This document shows, in pieces, positions 54,171-61,276 of a stretch of 64,000 bases of DNA. The notes under the pieces are model-generated. The model was not told the DNA's origin. It ran no database searches and worked only from the letters and a program-made list of their open reading frames with translations. The stretch's first letter is position 1. Every line of letters starts with the position of its first letter. The position numbers and the translations under genes are program-made. Source of the stretch: Pseudomonas fulva (GTDB lineage Bacteria; Pseudomonadota; Gammaproteobacteria; Pseudomonadales; Pseudomonadaceae); the NCBI RefSeq assembly GCF_023517795.1, contig NZ_CP082928.1, positions 3,162,001 to 3,226,000 on the forward strand, in the 5' to 3' direction.

Positions 54171-54238
54171 GTATTCCAAGGCTGTTTATGTATTCCAAAA
54201 TTTACCAGCGGAACGTTTGGAATACCACGTGGAATACA
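54171..54238. repeat. Cluster of TTGGAATAC words, right end of island
   Basis: GTATTCCAAG (54171-54180) and GTATTCCAAAA (54190-54200) are inverted copies of the direct words TTTGGAATACC (54216-54226) and GTGGAATACA (54229-54238). They cover the integrase promoter and the space to attR. The same word is tandem at the left end (33054-33076). Confidence 0.55.
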
Positions 54239-54314
54239 CGAATCCTAAGATGCTGCTGGACGCTATCGGATCGTAACGGTGCTCAAATCCCCGTATTTGC
54301 TGGGTTTCAGGCAC

Positions 54315-54338
54315 AAAAAAGGACGTCCGTGGACGCCC
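54315..54338 (-). terminator. Terminator after tmRNA, island-supplied
   Basis: On the minus strand, GGGCGTCC pairs with GGACGTCC (one G-T wobble, tight loop) and six T follow (54315-54320), starting 14 bases after the tmRNA 3' end. It lies on the island side of the crossover, so the element brings its own terminator for the host tmRNA. Confidence 0.85.
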
Positions 54339-54349
54339 TTAGATGTGTA

Positions 54350-54374
54350 TTTGGTGGAGCCGGGGGGATTTGAA
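54350..54374. repeat. Right attachment site (tmRNA 3' end)
   Basis: TTTGGTGGAGCCGGGG, then GGATTTGAAC, is the complement of the acceptor stem and T arm of the intact tmRNA. It matches the left site at 32979-33003 in the TTTGGTGG core and in GCCGGGG. Crossover within TTTGGTGG would keep the tmRNA intact. Confidence 0.75.
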
Positions 54375-54743
54375 CCCCCGTCCGCCAGTTCTCCACTGTC
54401 GGTACTACATGCTTAGCCGTGTCTATTGAGTTAACCCTCAGCCGCCCGACGGGCAGGGTGCATTGGGCGAGTTGTGTAAGTTTTAGCCACTTCGTCCACA
54501 ACGTACTACGCGGCGATCCTGTTCTGCATGACAATCACTTCGGGTTTACAGGCATCCCCTAGTGATCGCTGGAGCCGAAGCTACCAGAAGGACTAGTCGC
54601 GCCGCTTACGCAGCGAGAGCGTAGCCCTCGTAGTTTTCGTCATTGGCAACTATAGAAAGTTGCAACAGTGGATTTACGACTTCTGTTACCAAGTCGGCAT
54701 GCACCTCGAGCTTCGCTACCGGCGTCGAATCCTAATCGGCCCC
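54352..54743 (-). ncRNA. ssrA: tmRNA
   Basis: The 392-nt one-piece tmRNA begins GGGGCCGATTAGGATTCGACG and ends GGCTCCACCA with the CCA encoded. Its 7-bp acceptor stem keeps the G3-U pair that alanyl-tRNA synthetase recognises. The tag frame runs from 54647 to 54606 (resume codon GCC to TAA) and reads ANDENYEGYALAA, ending in the LAA degron. With SmpB it rescues stalled ribosomes and marks the peptide for proteolysis. The 3' end is the integration target of island 1 and is intact. Confidence 0.97.
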
Positions 54744-54849
54744 GAAACTGCAAGGCGTGCAGTGTACGTCAAAAGGGTTCGTGGCGTCGACCCGGACGTA
54801 CGCTGCACGCTGCAATCAGGCCGGCAGTGCAGCCGGCCCGACAGGGTTG

Positions 54850-55125
54850 TCAGCGGGTGGCGCCGCTGCCGTCGTCACCCGGTGCGTCGAGCAACTGCAG
54901 GGCTTCCTGGGCGTAGGTGCCGCAGGCTTCCAGGTCGCCAGCGGCCTGGGCGTCGGTGGCTTTCTTCTTGGCGTCTGCAACCTGCTGTTTGAGCGGCTCG
55001 GGCAGGGTGGCCTTGGTAGCCACGGCGTTGTCGAGTTTCTGCAGGTTGACGGTGCACAGGTCATCGGCTGCGAAGGCTGGAGCAGCCAGAACGGCGGCAA
55101 TGACGAACATGGATACGCGCTTCAT
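54850..55125 (-). CDS. Small secreted (periplasmic) protein, unknown
   Basis: The 91-aa protein has a clear Sec signal (MKRVSMFVIAAVLAAPAFA) and a mature part of about 70 residues with two cysteines (DLCTVNLQ and LEACGTYA) that could form a disulphide. The helix between them is rich in Lys and Ala. GAGAGGA precedes the ATG. It lies upstream of ssrA on the same strand. I do not recognise a functional family; Pseudomonas genomes carry similar small periplasmic proteins. Confidence 0.75.
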   Translation of the reverse strand: MKRVSMFVIAAVLAAPAFAADDLCTVNLQKLDNAVATKATLPEPLKQQVADAKKKATDAQAAGDLEACGTYAQEALQLLDAPGDDGSGATR

Positions 55126-55280
55126 GTGGTAATCCTCTCATCACGAATAGATTCCCGGTGCCGCCCTGATCGAGGGTGAGGGGAGCCGGGAGCGTCCCAC
55201 CCAAATCATTTGGGCTTAGTGAAGCTGACTGGCCTTTCGCAATGACGGTTCAGTGTTTTTCTGGTGGCGTATCGCCTGCC

Positions 55281-56165
55281 TCAAAAGGGTGCGGCGTCGA
55301 CCGGGTCGGCATGCACCAGCACTTCGGCCTGGGCGAATTCGCTGCGGATGGCATCTTCCACCTGCTCGCACAGTGCGTGGGCTTGGGTGAGGCTGAGGCT
55401 GCCTGGCAGGTCGACATGCAACTGCACGAACCAGCGGGTGCCGGAGAGGCGCGTGCGCAGGTCGTGGATGCCGACGACCCCGGGCACCGCGCAGGCCAGT
55501 TCCCCCATGCGGGTGCTGACGTCGGGGGCCAGTTCCTGGTCCATCAACACGCTGACCGACTGGCGGGCGATGCTTACCGCGCTCCACAGGATGTAGGCGG
55601 CGATGCCGATGGCGAACAGCGCGTCGCCCTGTTGCCAGCCCAGGTAGGCGAGCAGCAGGGCAAGGAGGATACCGCCGTTGAGCAGCAGGTCGGAGCGGTA
55701 GTGCAGCGAGTCGGCATGGATCGCCGTGGAGCCGGTCCGGCGCACCACGTGATGCTGGAACAGCAGCAGGGCGATGGTAAGCGCCATGGACAGCAGCATC
55801 ACCGCGATGCCGAGTGCCTGGGCGGTCAGCGGCTCCGGCTGGCGCAGGCGGTCGAAACCTTGCACGGCGACCAGGATGGCGCTGGCGCCGATGAACAGCG
55901 CCTGGCCCAGCCCGGCCAGCGCCTCGGCCTTGCCGTGGCCGTAACGGTGATCGTCGTCGGCGGGGCGCAGGGCGATGTTCACGGCGATCAGGTTGAGCAG
56001 CGAGGCGGCGCTGTCGAGCAGCGAATCGGTGAGGCCGGCCAAGAGGCTGACCGAACCGCTGGCCCACCAGGCGACGGCCTTGCACAAAACCAGGGTCAGC
56101 GCCACGCAGAGTGCGGCGGCGGTGGCCTGGCGCATCAGGCGGGCGTGCTGGCGGTCGAGGGTCAT
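55281..56165 (-). CDS. Cation diffusion facilitator (FieF-like metal efflux protein)
   Basis: The 294-aa protein has six hydrophobic segments. The TM2 metal ligands appear in GLTDSLLDSAAS and those of TM5 in HADSLHYRSDLL (His, Asp), the FieF pattern. A cytosolic C-terminal domain (about 205-294) has HDLRTRLSG and ends in HADPVD, as in metal-sensing CDF tails. It exports zinc, iron or other divalent cations by proton antiport. The ATG at 56165 begins MTLDRQHARLMR, the family start. Confidence 0.92.
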   Translation of the reverse strand: MTLDRQHARLMRQATAAALCVALTLVLCKAVAWWASGSVSLLAGLTDSLLDSAASLLNLIAVNIALRPADDDHRYGHGKAEALAGLGQALFIGASAILVAVQGFDRLRQPEPLTAQALGIAVMLLSMALTIALLLFQHHVVRRTGSTAIHADSLHYRSDLLLNGGILLALLLAYLGWQQGDALFAIGIAAYILWSAVSIARQSVSVLMDQELAPDVSTRMGELACAVPGVVGIHDLRTRLSGTRWFVQLHVDLPGSLSLTQAHALCEQVEDAIRSEFAQAEVLVHADPVDAAPF

Positions 56166-56226
56166 GGGTAATCCATGGGGTGCAGCAGGGGTGGGCCCGC
56201 CATCGCTGACGGGCTGCGCGGTTCGA

Positions 56227-56646
56227 TCAGGCCGCAGGACGCAGGCCATAGGCTGCCAGCTGTTCGACGCTGCCGCTGTGCTGGATCAGGCGCGGGTCGT
56301 CGAGTGGCAGGTTGTGACCGGTCTGGGTTTCGATCAGTGCCTTGAGCTTGGCGGTGTCGACCTTGCCATCGGCATCCACCACCCCCTGCAGGGACGGGGT
56401 ATCGACCTGGGCGGTGGTGCCGCCGGGCAGGTAGATGGCGCCGGTGGCGAAATCGACGCCGAAGGCGATCAGGCCGGGGATCACGTAGAAGAGAATACCG
56501 ATGGCGTTCAGGCCGGCGACCAGGGGGTCGATGCGGCCTTCGATCTGGCCGCGGCGATCAGGAAAGAAGATGGTGCCGCAGGCAGACAGTTGAGTGACCA
56601 ATGTAACGGCGAGAACGCCGCCGATAACGCGGGATTTCATGCGCAT
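56227..56646 (-). CDS. Conserved lipoprotein (YceK/YidQ-like)
   Basis: The 139-aa protein has a lipoprotein signal with lipobox LSAC (Cys about 23). CGTIFFPDRRGQIEGRIDP and VIPGLIAFGVDFATGAIYLP form the conserved core of small proteobacterial lipoproteins with a Pro/Gly-rich membrane hairpin. The GGAGGTG ribosome site suits the ATG at 56646. Function unknown. It is divergent from the truncated hrpB gene. Confidence 0.78.
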   Translation of the reverse strand: MRMKSRVIGGVLAVTLVTQLSACGTIFFPDRRGQIEGRIDPLVAGLNAIGILFYVIPGLIAFGVDFATGAIYLPGGTTAQVDTPSLQGVVDADGKVDTAKLKALIETQTGHNLPLDDPRLIQHSGSVEQLAAYGLRPAA

Positions 56647-56795
56647 CGAGCACCTCCAGAAAAAGTGGACGCCACTATAGCAAGGCGAGCATGGCAAAGC
56701 TGCTGCGGCGCAGCAACAGCAGCTTTCGAGGTTATACGACCGGGCGAAGGCGGGGGCGGTTCGCCGTATAATCGCCGGCCTGAACTGGAGCCCCG

Positions 56796-57177
56796 ATGAA
56801 CAGCCTGCCGATCGATTCCCTGCTGCCCGACCTGTGCCGCGCCCTGGCCGAACGCGACGAAGTGGTGCTCGAAGCGCCGCCCGGGGCCGGCAAGACCACC
56901 CGCGTGCCATTGGCCGTGCTCGACCAGCCGTGGCTGGCCGGGCAGCGCATCATCATGCTCGAACCACGGCGCCTGGCGGCCCGCGCCGCCGCCGAGCGAC
57001 TGGCCAGCGAGCTGGGTGAGAAGGTGGGTGAAACCGTGGGGTATCGCATCCGCCTGGACAGCAAGGTGGGGCCGAACACGCGTATCGAGGTGGTCACCGA
57101 GGGCATTCTCGCCCGGCGCCTGCAGAACGACCCGGCGCTGGAAGGCGTGGGCCTGGTGATCTTCGATGAATTCCACG
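56796..57177 (+). pseudogene. hrpB: 5' fragment of ATP-dependent helicase gene hrpB, cut at about codon 127
   Basis: The first 127 codons encode the start of an HrpB-type DExH helicase: Walker [14 protein letters not shown] (about 29-41), [16 protein letters not shown] and [12 protein letters not shown], ending in the motif II box FDEFH. HrpB proteins normally continue with an ERSLD-like sequence for a total near 830 residues. Here the next bases encode [11 protein letters not shown] and a stop at 57224. Since the break falls straight after the ATPase box, the product cannot be active. Insertion or rearrangement at about 57177 is inferred; the 3' part is not in the window. Confidence 0.85.
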
Positions 57178-57424
57178 TTTTCCCACAATCCCTGAATCCA
57201 CATATTTCTTGTCAAGCTGCGTAACTTCAGCCACCGCCTTCGCTTTGTCTTTGAAGTCAAAGCCCACAAGACTTTGATGTTCCTGCTCCTGCCTGGAAAA
57301 GCCTTAGCCGTGCATCTGACGAGGAGTCATGAGGCCGGTCTATCTGACACAGCGCGATTGATGACTTCCCGTTGGACTGATCCAACGTGCTAGCCGCGAA
57401 GCCTCCATGTAGTGGCTCAGCTGT

Positions 57425-57679
57425 TCAAGCAGGGAGCGCCATCTGTGCAAGCCACAAAAGCGCTTCCAATGTATCGATATAGTAGTAGGCGAGGATGAGC
57501 AAACCCGCGCCATTGAGATATCTCCAAGCGGCGATGCTACTTTCCATATCGGCTTGACTTTGATGCCGTGCTCGCACTTCAGTCCTTTGATTAATTGTTG
57601 CTGGGGTCATTTTAAAATAGAGCAAATCCATTACTCTCCATCGGCTAGATCTATAATTTTGGACTGTGGGATTATCCAT
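57425..57679 (-). CDS. Small protein with one C-terminal membrane helix, unknown
   Basis: The 84-aa product has a polar N-terminal 50 residues and a hydrophobic C-terminus (about 56-84, GLLILAYYYIDTLEALLWLA), fitting a tail-anchored membrane protein. AGGAA lies immediately before the first ATG, somewhat too close. No family recognised. It is near the hrpB junction in AT-richer DNA, and codon use looks protein-like. Confidence 0.45.
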   Translation of the reverse strand: MDNPTVQNYRSSRWRVMDLLYFKMTPATINQRTEVRARHQSQADMESSIAAWRYLNGAGLLILAYYYIDTLEALLWLAQMALPA

Positions 57680-57752
57680 TTCCTAGTTATTCTTTCCATG
57701 AGATGGTGGGCCTTGTTTTGATCGCAGCAAGTTCCATTATTCACGCCCCAAA

Positions 57753-58178
57753 TCACTCATCCAAATACCCCTTCTCCACGTACCGCCTGTAATACATTTC
57801 ATGAAGCCTGATATCTGCCTGATAGGCTTTGATCTGATCTTCTCCCTCCTCATGGGGATAGTCTTCAGGCCGCATCTGCCGTAGGCGGATCAGATCATTG
57901 CGAAGGTCATCTGCCTCTTTGAGCTTACGAGTCTCAATAGTCTTGGCCAGCTCTTTGAATCCTGCAGAATCCGATCCGTTGTAGCAGTACCACCACTTCA
58001 TGTCTTTGTAGATCTGCAGGTGGCGGCTATCGAAACCGCCACGGTGCTGATCGATGTCAAACGGGTATTGCCAGGGGTTTAGCTGGTACAGGAGGAACTC
58101 TTGCAATAGGTAGGCGGTGCCGTACTTGCCGTTGAGCAGGATTTCGCGGTGAGTGATGTAGGGCGACTCTGTGAGCAT
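57753..58178 (-). CDS. Unknown protein, tyrosine- and charge-rich
   Basis: The 141-aa product begins MLTESPYITHREILLNGKYG from the ATG at 58178, preceded by AAGGT. An in-frame start at 58286 would add 36 residues with a poorer composition. The C-terminal half is strongly charged and helical (AKTIETRKLKEADDLRNDLI). I recognise no family. A plus-strand frame at 58149-58379 overlaps the upstream end and is judged a shadow. Confidence 0.5.
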   Translation of the reverse strand: MLTESPYITHREILLNGKYGTAYLLQEFLLYQLNPWQYPFDIDQHRGGFDSRHLQIYKDMKWWYCYNGSDSAGFKELAKTIETRKLKEADDLRNDLIRLRQMRPEDYPHEEGEDQIKAYQADIRLHEMYYRRYVEKGYLDE

Positions 58179-58391
58179 CGCTTTTACCTTGAAGTCAAAG
58201 AAACGTGCAGCTATCAACGCGGGAGCAATACGGAGAGCCTGGGAACTGATGTCAGGTGCATTGATGCGCTGAGAGCGAGTCGTCAAGTGATGACGGACGA
58301 GGATCTACGTTTCCAGACTTTCATCTCGCTGATTAGGCGTCATTCAGGTATCACTGATATAAGGTATGTTGCAAACTAGCTTCAATAAAGA

Positions 58392-58616
58392 TCAGCGCGG
58401 TGCATAACCACCACGCGCCATCGCGTCCTGCAGCTTTGAGACTACCGACCGGATTAAATAGGCCTCTTCATCACTCTCTGCGCATCCACGTAGCTCACTC
58501 CAAGTAAGACGCTTGAAAAACTGAGCAAGAGCTAAAGTTTTTCCGTGGCTCAATTCTGCATCCGTTTGGCAGTCACCAATATTAAAAGTCACGATGACGT
58601 TCTTGTGTTGAATCAT
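58392..58616 (-). CDS. Unknown small protein
   Basis: The 74-aa product begins MIQHKNVIVTFNIGDCQTDAE and has amphipathic helices and balanced charge. No strong ribosome site is seen before the ATG. No family recognised. It lies in sparse island DNA between other small unknowns; the following gap 58617-58843 is AT-rich and holds nothing I can name. Confidence 0.4.
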   Translation of the reverse strand: MIQHKNVIVTFNIGDCQTDAELSHGKTLALAQFFKRLTWSELRGCAESDEEAYLIRSVVSKLQDAMARGGYAPR

Positions 58617-58843
58617 GATCGCCCATGAGAAAGCACCATTTTTTAATCAGCTCCAGCTTTTCGATTGATCAATGAAGTTGCTCAGCAGAATAGTTAATGC
58701 CTTCTAGAGCACATGGACTAAAAGCACTCATGGGAAAGTATCTATTTAATCCCGCACTTTCAAGTCTTGTTGTTTTTGAGTGTTTTTCATATAGTTAGAG
58801 TATTTTCAAAAAACATGAAATACGATTTAGGCATATATTGAAT

Positions 58844-59062
58844 ATGCATCACACACGTAGTGCTCTGGGCAATCATAAAGCGTTCGGTGCTTTGATCGTG
58901 GAGCGCGGGTGGGTAGTGCATCGTTCCAAAAAACAATCAGCTGGAGCGCTGGCAGCATATCTCGTCACTTGTGACGAGTTGGAAAAGGCAATCAGGCTTA
59001 CCAAGATGCTCGTGGACAACACTGATCAGTGTCTGGAGCAAAGGCTATGGGGTGATGTGTAG
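58844..59062 (+). CDS. Unknown small protein
   Basis: The 72-aa product begins MHHTRSALGNHKAFGALIV at the ATG at 58844; a TTG two codons earlier is the alternative. It is basic in the first half and ends in a helix (CDELEKAIRLTKMLVDN). AT-rich DNA precedes it. No family recognised. It converges on the MvaT-like gene with a shared terminator between them. Confidence 0.42.
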   Translation: MHHTRSALGNHKAFGALIVERGWVVHRSKKQSAGALAAYLVTCDELEKAIRLTKMLVDNTDQCLEQRLWGDV

Positions 59063-59112
59063 AGGCAATAAGCTGCCAATCCCTTTGTCTGACCTCAAAA
59101 GTTCCAGATAAG

Positions 59113-59136
59113 AAAAAGGCCGCTCTCACGGCCTTT
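59113..59136. terminator. Bidirectional-looking terminator between the small gene and the MvaT-like gene
   Basis: AAAGGCCG (59115-59122) pairs with CGGCCTTT (59129-59136) around CTCTCA. On the minus strand it is followed by TTTTTCTTAT, giving a good terminator for the MvaT-like gene; on the plus strand the T run is short. Confidence 0.8.
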
Positions 59137-59146
59137 GATCAATCAC

Positions 59147-59506
59147 TCACTGCACCCAGCTCTCAACCGTCTCAGCGCCGTGCTCTTCCTTCCAGCTCTT
59201 CAGCACTTTGTGGTTCCCACCCTTGGTTTCGATGATCTCACCAGTCTTCGGGTTCTTGTAACGCTTGAGCGTGCGCTCACGACGAGCCGGCTTAGCTGCA
59301 GCAGCTTTGCGCCCGGTGCCCGCTGAAGGATCCAGCAGGTCAATTACGTTGCGCAGCGAGTAGTTGTACTCAGCCAACAGCTTGCGCAGTTTGCTTTCAA
59401 ACTCGATTTCTTTCTTCAGACCCTGGTCGTTTTGCAGGGCAGCAAGTCGCTGCTTGTGTTCTTCGATCTGGGCTTCCAGGGCTCTGAGTTCTGAGATTTT
59501 GGACAT
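59147..59506 (-). CDS. MvaT/MvaU-family nucleoid-associated silencer
   Basis: The 119-aa protein has the MvaT layout: an N-terminal coiled-coil oligomerisation region (about 3-62, MSKISELRALEAQIEEHKQR (first 20)), a linker rich in Ala/Lys/Arg, and a C-terminal AT-rich-DNA-binding domain with KRYKNPKTGEIIETKGGNHK and LKSWKEEHG. MvaT proteins are the Pseudomonas functional counterparts of H-NS; plasmid-borne versions such as Pmr of pCAR1 are known. Within this foreign segment it may silence the element and reduce its cost to the host. GGGGAAAAC precedes the ATG. Its 5' region is very AT-rich. Confidence 0.9.
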   Translation of the reverse strand: MSKISELRALEAQIEEHKQRLAALQNDQGLKKEIEFESKLRKLLAEYNYSLRNVIDLLDPSAGTGRKAAAAKPARRERTLKRYKNPKTGEIIETKGGNHKVLKSWKEEHGAETVESWVQ

Positions 59507-59635
59507 GTTTTCCCCAATTGGTTTGTGAATGAAGCTTGCTACAGCAAGGTCGTTATCTGAGTCTAATATAATAATATTAACTTTGCATTTTTTGCTGTTG
59601 ATTAGCTTGGCAATCTGCCAGTGCAGAGCTGACGA

Positions 59636-60136
59636 TTAGCTACTTTCATCTGCGTTCTGATCTACTGGCGTCGGGAGCACTTTCGATTGAGATTGTGCTC
59701 GACGCAATTGACTGCGCTGTCGCTTTGCTTGCCTTTTGGCATGTAGTGCCTGAGAGGTAGTCACCGTGCCAACTGGCTGGCCATTCAGGTCTAAACGTGG
59801 TGCATTTTCAACCATGGCCGCCCAGTATCGGGTTCCCTTGCACCAGGCAGCAAGGCCGAGTTTTAGTTGTTCCTTGGCTAGGCCCAGAAGCTCCAAGTGC
59901 TGCTCCGCGTCGACTAGGATGCCCTCCTTAAGAGGAACCTTTGGGGCAGGGGTAGCCGGGAAGGCTAGTGGAAAGTGCTTCTGCAATCTCCAGATCGCCT
60001 CTACGCCAGGATCTTGCTCGCGAGGCTTAGCTTTTGGCTTCGGCTGCCGCTTGTGCTGCTTCGTGTTCTCGGTTTTTATCTGCGCTTTTTCTGCTCGCAG
60101 GCGGTCACGTAGATCAGCTAATTGCTCAAAACCCAT
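59636..60136 (-). CDS. ProQ/FinO-domain RNA-binding protein
   Basis: The 166-aa protein has a lysine/proline-rich N-terminal extension (about 15-42), a ProQ/FinO domain (about 45-125: VEAIWRLQKHFPLAFP, PLKEGILVDAEQHL, CKGTRYWAAM) and a basic, glutamine-rich tail. FinO-type proteins bind hairpin RNAs with 3' tails and help sRNA-mRNA pairing; many are encoded on plasmids and control transfer or copy number. It is one gene away from the MvaT-like gene on the same strand, with a 129-base AT-rich gap. Confidence 0.87.
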   Translation of the reverse strand: MGFEQLADLRDRLRAEKAQIKTENTKQHKRQPKPKAKPREQDPGVEAIWRLQKHFPLAFPATPAPKVPLKEGILVDAEQHLELLGLAKEQLKLGLAAWCKGTRYWAAMVENAPRLDLNGQPVGTVTTSQALHAKRQAKRQRSQLRRAQSQSKVLPTPVDQNADESS

Positions 60137-60267
60137 CGTTCAATTCACAGCTTTGTGGTTGATAATGGGTGCAAGCTTACCCTACTCAGTTTTTTTGGAG
60201 CAGCCCGAGGATAGCCCGCCTGCGATGATGCTTAGACGAATGGGGCCAACGCCAATCTACCAAGGCC

Positions 60268-60423
60268 ATGACTCAAGATGTAGATAAGGTCTGGTATTTG
60301 CACTATGTCCTAGCGCTTCAAGGTGTAGAGGAGGTGATGCAAATCCCGTCAACGCTATGGCAACGTTTGGTGAACCTGAAAGTGGCGAAATTAACTTGGG
60401 GTATGCACAGGAAGTTCAACTAA
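60268..60423 (+). CDS. Possible 51-aa protein
   Basis: A short frame starts MTQDVDKVWYLHYVLALQGV, continues EEVMQIPSTLWQRLVNLKVA and ends HRKFN before TAA. AAGG lies 8 bases before the ATG. Composition is protein-like and hydrophobic residues alternate sensibly, but the size and isolation leave room for chance or a gene remnant. Confidence 0.33.
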   Translation: MTQDVDKVWYLHYVLALQGVEEVMQIPSTLWQRLVNLKVAKLTWGMHRKFN

Positions 60424-60530
60424 GTGTTGTTATAGCGGCTAACGGGTAGCAAGCTCGAGCGATGAGAACCACAGCCTACGGCCGGTTCCTGCCTGAGCGG
60501 GTTAGCGAGTCAGAGGTTGTCGTCGTGTAT

Positions 60531-60591
60531 GTAACCCTCTTTTTTTGCTCTGTAACCCTTCCAGGGTTACAGAGCAAAAAAAGAGGGTTAC
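60531..60591. repeat. Perfect 29-bp inverted repeat with 3-base loop
   Basis: Arms at 60531-60559 and 60563-60591 are exactly complementary around TCC. Each arm is bounded by the octamer GTAACCCT (starting at 60531 and 60552) or its complement AGGGTTAC (60563 and 60584), so the word occurs four times. A 7-T tract lies inside the arm rather than after the stem, unlike a normal terminator. It lies in the intergenic region 60424-60817, which otherwise shows nothing I can name. Confidence 0.9.
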
Positions 60592-60817
60592 AGCGAACTA
60601 TTGGCGGTTGGCCAACTTCATAGTCGCGTCGATACCAAGGACTATGGGCTTGGGCTGAATAGTCGGCAGCTCTGCGCCGAGCTCCAACCGTCTGAGCTCC
60701 TAGGCCGCCACAAGTGGAGTCGCCCGTATATAGCGGAACAAGGCCGGTGTGCAGGCGAGGTCAGGATTGTTGCGTGTGAACTGAGTGCTCCGGTGGCGAT
60801 GCCGAGCATTAGGGCGC

Positions 60818-61276
60818 TCAGCTATTCCAGAAGCTGGCTACTGTTGATTTCGGCATCGCCAATTCTTCAGCTGCCTCGCGACGACTCAATCCTCTTGCCT
60901 TGCAAGCTCGTACCGCCTCGATTTTGGCCTGTCGGTTCAGAGCGCGCACTTGGCTCGGGCCTAGATCAACCTGCTCAGCTAGCCGTTCCATGCCACCTGC
61001 ATCCTGGAAAGCCTTTAGGTCTTCTAAAGCTAGCTGGATCACTGACTCGGGTGTCGTGCTTCGAGATACCGCGCTCGCTATCACCAGAAAAGCAATGGGG
61101 TCGACACCGACAGCCGCTGCGACTTCATCGAGCTTCTCAAGCGAGATTGCGGATTTGCCGTGTTCGATGTTGTGCACATAGCGCCGAGCCGTAGCAGACA
61201 CAAGGTCGATCTGCCGAAGGCCCTTTGACGCCCTCAGTGCGCGCAAGGCAGCGGCTAGACCATCACGACTTGGCAT
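60818..61276 (-). CDS. XRE-family helix-turn-helix regulator with a second C-terminal HTH-like region
   Basis: The 152-aa protein begins MPSRDGLAAALRALRASKGL at an ATG with GAGGA upstream; a start at 61306 was rejected. Residues about 5-60 form an XRE domain (RQIDLVSATARRYVHNIEHG then SLEKLDEVAAAVGV). The C-terminal part (about 118-150, CKARGLSRREAAEELAMPKS) resembles a resolvase or TrpR-like HTH. It is a likely regulator of the element, perhaps acting on the large inverted repeat downstream or on its own 5' region. A plus-strand frame 60601-61194 covers it and is judged a shadow. Confidence 0.82.
   Translation of the reverse strand: MPSRDGLAAALRALRASKGLRQIDLVSATARRYVHNIEHGKSAISLEKLDEVAAAVGVDPIAFLVIASAVSRSTTPESVIQLALEDLKAFQDAGGMERLAEQVDLGPSQVRALNRQAKIEAVRACKARGLSRREAAEELAMPKSTVASFWNS

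Larger units (their letters stand above)
32979..54357. mobile_element. ssrA-integrated genomic island (P4/CP4-57-like) carrying defence genes
   Basis: The segment is bounded by a tmRNA 3'-end repeat on each side. A P4-type integrase lies next to the tmRNA gene, AlpA and YfjJ/Gp2-like genes lie at the other end, and TTTGGAATACC motifs lie just inside both boundaries. Base composition is visibly more AT-rich than the flanks, most strongly at 33000-34020 and 49300-52900. Cargo: a PD-(D/E)XK protein, a type I restriction operon with DUF262 gene, a YqaJ/DUF932 module and an ABC-three-component operon. No conjugation genes are present, so it is an integrative, perhaps mobilisable or satellite-like, element rather than an ICE. 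Confidence 0.82.

Noticed and set aside
57177-57224. hrpB continuing in frame as a deliberate fusion
   Set aside because: The 16 codons after the break ([11 protein letters not shown]...) match no HrpB sequence and end in a stop, so they are chance readthrough into foreign DNA.
58149-58379. 76-aa plus-strand frame
   Set aside because: It overlaps the start region of the minus-strand gene 57753-58178 and has no convincing ribosome site or family.
60601-61194. 197-aa plus-strand frame
   Set aside because: It overlaps the XRE regulator on the other strand; its second half has the composition of an antisense reading, and the start lacks a ribosome site.
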